A stretch of 7,905 nt of DNA from the NCBI GenBank assembly GCA_002719575.1, contig PBHS01000038.1, positions 15,708 to 23,612 of the forward strand, written 5' to 3'. Shown piece by piece: positions 6,743-7,905 of this stretch. The first letter of the stretch is position 1. Each line of letters begins with the position of its first letter. Origin of the DNA: Gammaproteobacteria bacterium. GTDB taxonomy: Bacteria > Pseudomonadota > Gammaproteobacteria > Pseudomonadales > Pseudohongiellaceae. The position numbers were made by a program, and so were the translations under genes. The notes under the pieces are model-generated. The model made no database searches, was not told the origin of the DNA, and was given only the letters and a program-made list of their open reading frames with translations.

Positions 6743-6909
6743 AAGAGAAATAGTAAACAAAAACAGCAAACTACATTTCCGTTGGCCAGTATGTGGGCCC
6801 ACTTTTCTAATATTTGTTACTAAATTACCCGGAACACGTGGGTAGATGAGTATCGGTAACAAGTTTTTAGTCGCTTCGCGCGCTTAATTACCAACCCGAT
6901 GAGTCCCGT
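6743..6909. promoter_or_regulatory. Upstream control region between cbrB and the sigma-54 promoter
   Basis: This 167-bp stretch holds no gene. Besides the dyad at 6814-6862 it contains a perfect 10-bp palindrome GTGGGCCCAC at 6793-6802, with the half GTGGG repeated at 6838-6842. The 50 bp nearest the promoter are A-rich on the plus strand and might bend for activator looping, though I found no clear IHF consensus. No T-tailed terminator for cbrB is evident. Confidence 0.4.
6814..6862. promoter_or_regulatory. Putative CbrB activator site (nested dyad)
   Basis: Outer arms TTGTTAC (6814-6820) and GTAACAA (6856-6862) are a perfect inverted repeat with a 35-bp spacer. Inside it lie TACCC (6826-6830) and GGGTA (6840-6844), another perfect pair with a 9-bp spacer and nearly the same centre. 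The centre falls about 120 bp upstream of the predicted start, a normal distance for a sigma-54 activator site. I recall TGTTAC/GTAACA-like half-sites for CbrB in P. putida but cannot verify it here. Confidence 0.45.
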
Positions 6910-7905
6910 TCATCCTGTCGTCCTCTTTTTTCTCGGGATGCCGAATCGTTGGCGTCGCTCCCAGAGGCATTTGCGACTTATGCCCAATTTACTAGCGAGT
7001 TGTGTTTCATTCATCGTATCTTGATGTTCCAGCACAAACCGCTGGAAGTAGTCCTCGAGCGACAGTTCCTCAATAGTTCCGGTAGGTTGGGTTTGACCAA
7101 TCGCAAAACTTTCTGTTTTGTGTAGCTCTGGCCGAAAGTCTAAATCGATAGCCAGCAAATCCTCGCCGATCTCAGTGCTCTCAGCAAGAACGACTGCTCG
7201 CTCTATTGCATTCTCGAGCTCTCGTACATTTCCCGGCCAGCTATAGTCTTCAATTGATTGGCTTGCGGCTTCACCAAATACCATGGTCGGCGCTTTTAGT
7301 CGGCAGCATGTGCGTTGTAAGATCGCATCTGCCAGTTGCAAGACATCGCTTCCGCGCTCCCTCAGTGGAGGAATCAGTAAAGTCATAACATTAATTCGAT
7401 AAAAAAGGTCTTCTCGGAAGTTCCCATCTTCTACAAGCTGCTTGAGGTCTCTATGGGTTGCTACCACCAGACGGACATCAACCTTTTTTGACTGTACAGA
7501 GCCAACCTTGCGGATTTCATTCTCTTGCAAAACCCTAAGCAGTCGGGCCTGCGCTTCAAGGGGCAGTTCTCCTATCTCATCGAGAAATAGCGTTCCTCCA
7601 TTCGCGGCTTCAACTAATCCTGTTCTCGTGGCTGTGGCGCCGGTGAATGCGCCTTTCTCATGACCGAAGAGTTCCGATTCGATGAGATTTTCAGGGATGG
7701 CAGCGCAGTTTACCGAGATCATCTCCTGAGCTTCTCGATTGCTCAAATCGTGAATTCCACGGGCGACTAATTCCTTTCCTGTGCCCGACTCTCCATTAAT
7801 CAGGACCGTCGAGGTGGTTTGAGCAACTTTTCTAATACGTCGAAACAGCTCGCGCATCTGCGGGCAGCTACCGATCATGCCTGCAATTGGCGCGCCGTCA
7901 TCTTC
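6910..7905 (-). CDS. cbrB: Sigma-54 response regulator CbrB (C-terminal part)
   Basis: Partial: 331 residues are visible and the N-terminus, including the receiver domain, lies beyond the right edge. Residues below count from the first visible codon, and the open frame continues nine codons past the internal ATG at 7878. The AAA+ domain shows Walker A GESGTGKE (38-45), the sigma-54-contacting GAFTGA (85-90), Walker B GGTLFLDE (103-110), the arginine-finger region REDLFYRI (164-171) and WPGNVREL (223-230). The C-terminal helix-turn-helix (about 300-322) and the run [15 protein letters not shown]...[18 protein letters not shown] are characteristic of CbrB rather than NtrC, and position next to pcnB agrees. 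With its sensor kinase CbrA (expected off-window) it responds to carbon/nitrogen status and, in Pseudomonas, activates crcZ. The visible part is all consistent with a functional activator. Confidence 0.93.
   Translation of the reverse strand, partial: EDDGAPIAGMIGSCPQMRELFRRIRKVAQTTSTVLINGESGTGKELVARGIHDLSNREAQEMISVNCAAIPENLIESELFGHEKGAFTGATATRTGLVEAANGGTLFLDEIGELPLEAQARLLRVLQENEIRKVGSVQSKKVDVRLVVATHRDLKQLVEDGNFREDLFYRINVMTLLIPPLRERGSDVLQLADAILQRTCCRLKAPTMVFGEAASQSIEDYSWPGNVRELENAIERAVVLAESTEIGEDLLAIDLDFRPELHKTESFAIGQTQPTGTIEELSLEDYFQRFVLEHQDTMNETQLASKLGISRKCLWERRQRFGIPRKKRTTG

Noticed and set aside
6868..6885. GC-rich GCGCGCGAAGCG element after cbrB as a terminator
   Set aside because: Best stem is about 3 bp and it is followed by A-residues rather than T-residues on the minus strand.

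Overview
The window looks like chromosomal backbone DNA from a gammaproteobacterium of the broad Pseudomonadales / Oceanospirillales / Cellvibrionales group, but probably not Pseudomonas itself. This rests on gene order: cbrB, then a non-coding stretch, pcnB, a small kinase gene, panB, panC and acs, all on the minus strand. Pseudomonas has nearly this order (cbrAB - crcZ - pcnB - folK - panB - panC - acs region). Here base composition is fairly even rather than GC-rich, and folK is missing from its usual place. There are no signs of a mobile element, CRISPR array, tRNA or rRNA.

Layout in the direction of transcription (right to left): the C-terminal two thirds of a CbrB-type sigma-54 response regulator (7905-6910, cut by the window edge); a 618-bp non-coding region (6909-6292); poly(A) polymerase I (pcnB, 6291-4942); a deoxynucleoside-kinase-family protein overlapping pcnB by 4 bp (4945-4277); ketopantoate hydroxymethyltransferase (panB, 4174-3362); pantothenate synthetase (panC, 3345-2497); AMP-forming acetyl-CoA synthetase (acs, 2289-352). 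The left end (351-1) holds no convincing complete gene. A hydrophobic open frame running off the edge on the minus strand (116-1) may be the start of a membrane protein.

The main result is in the 618-bp gap. On the minus strand it holds a close match to a sigma-54 promoter (6742-6725, GG-N10-GC), a dyad about 120 bp upstream placed like an activator site, and, from the predicted start near 6715, five A-rich clusters each matching AANAANAA. These are followed by a 9-bp GC-rich hairpin (6483-6461). This is the architecture and location of the Pseudomonas small RNA CrcZ, which is transcribed from a CbrB-activated sigma-54 promoter and sequesters Hfq/Crc to relieve carbon catabolite repression. 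I infer a CrcZ-like decoy RNA here; it would be missed by gene-only annotation.

Taken together, the window couples a carbon-availability regulator (CbrB) and its probable RNA output to RNA polyadenylation (PcnB), pantothenate/CoA synthesis (PanB, PanC) and acetate activation to acetyl-CoA (Acs). The kinase gene sits where folK would be expected.
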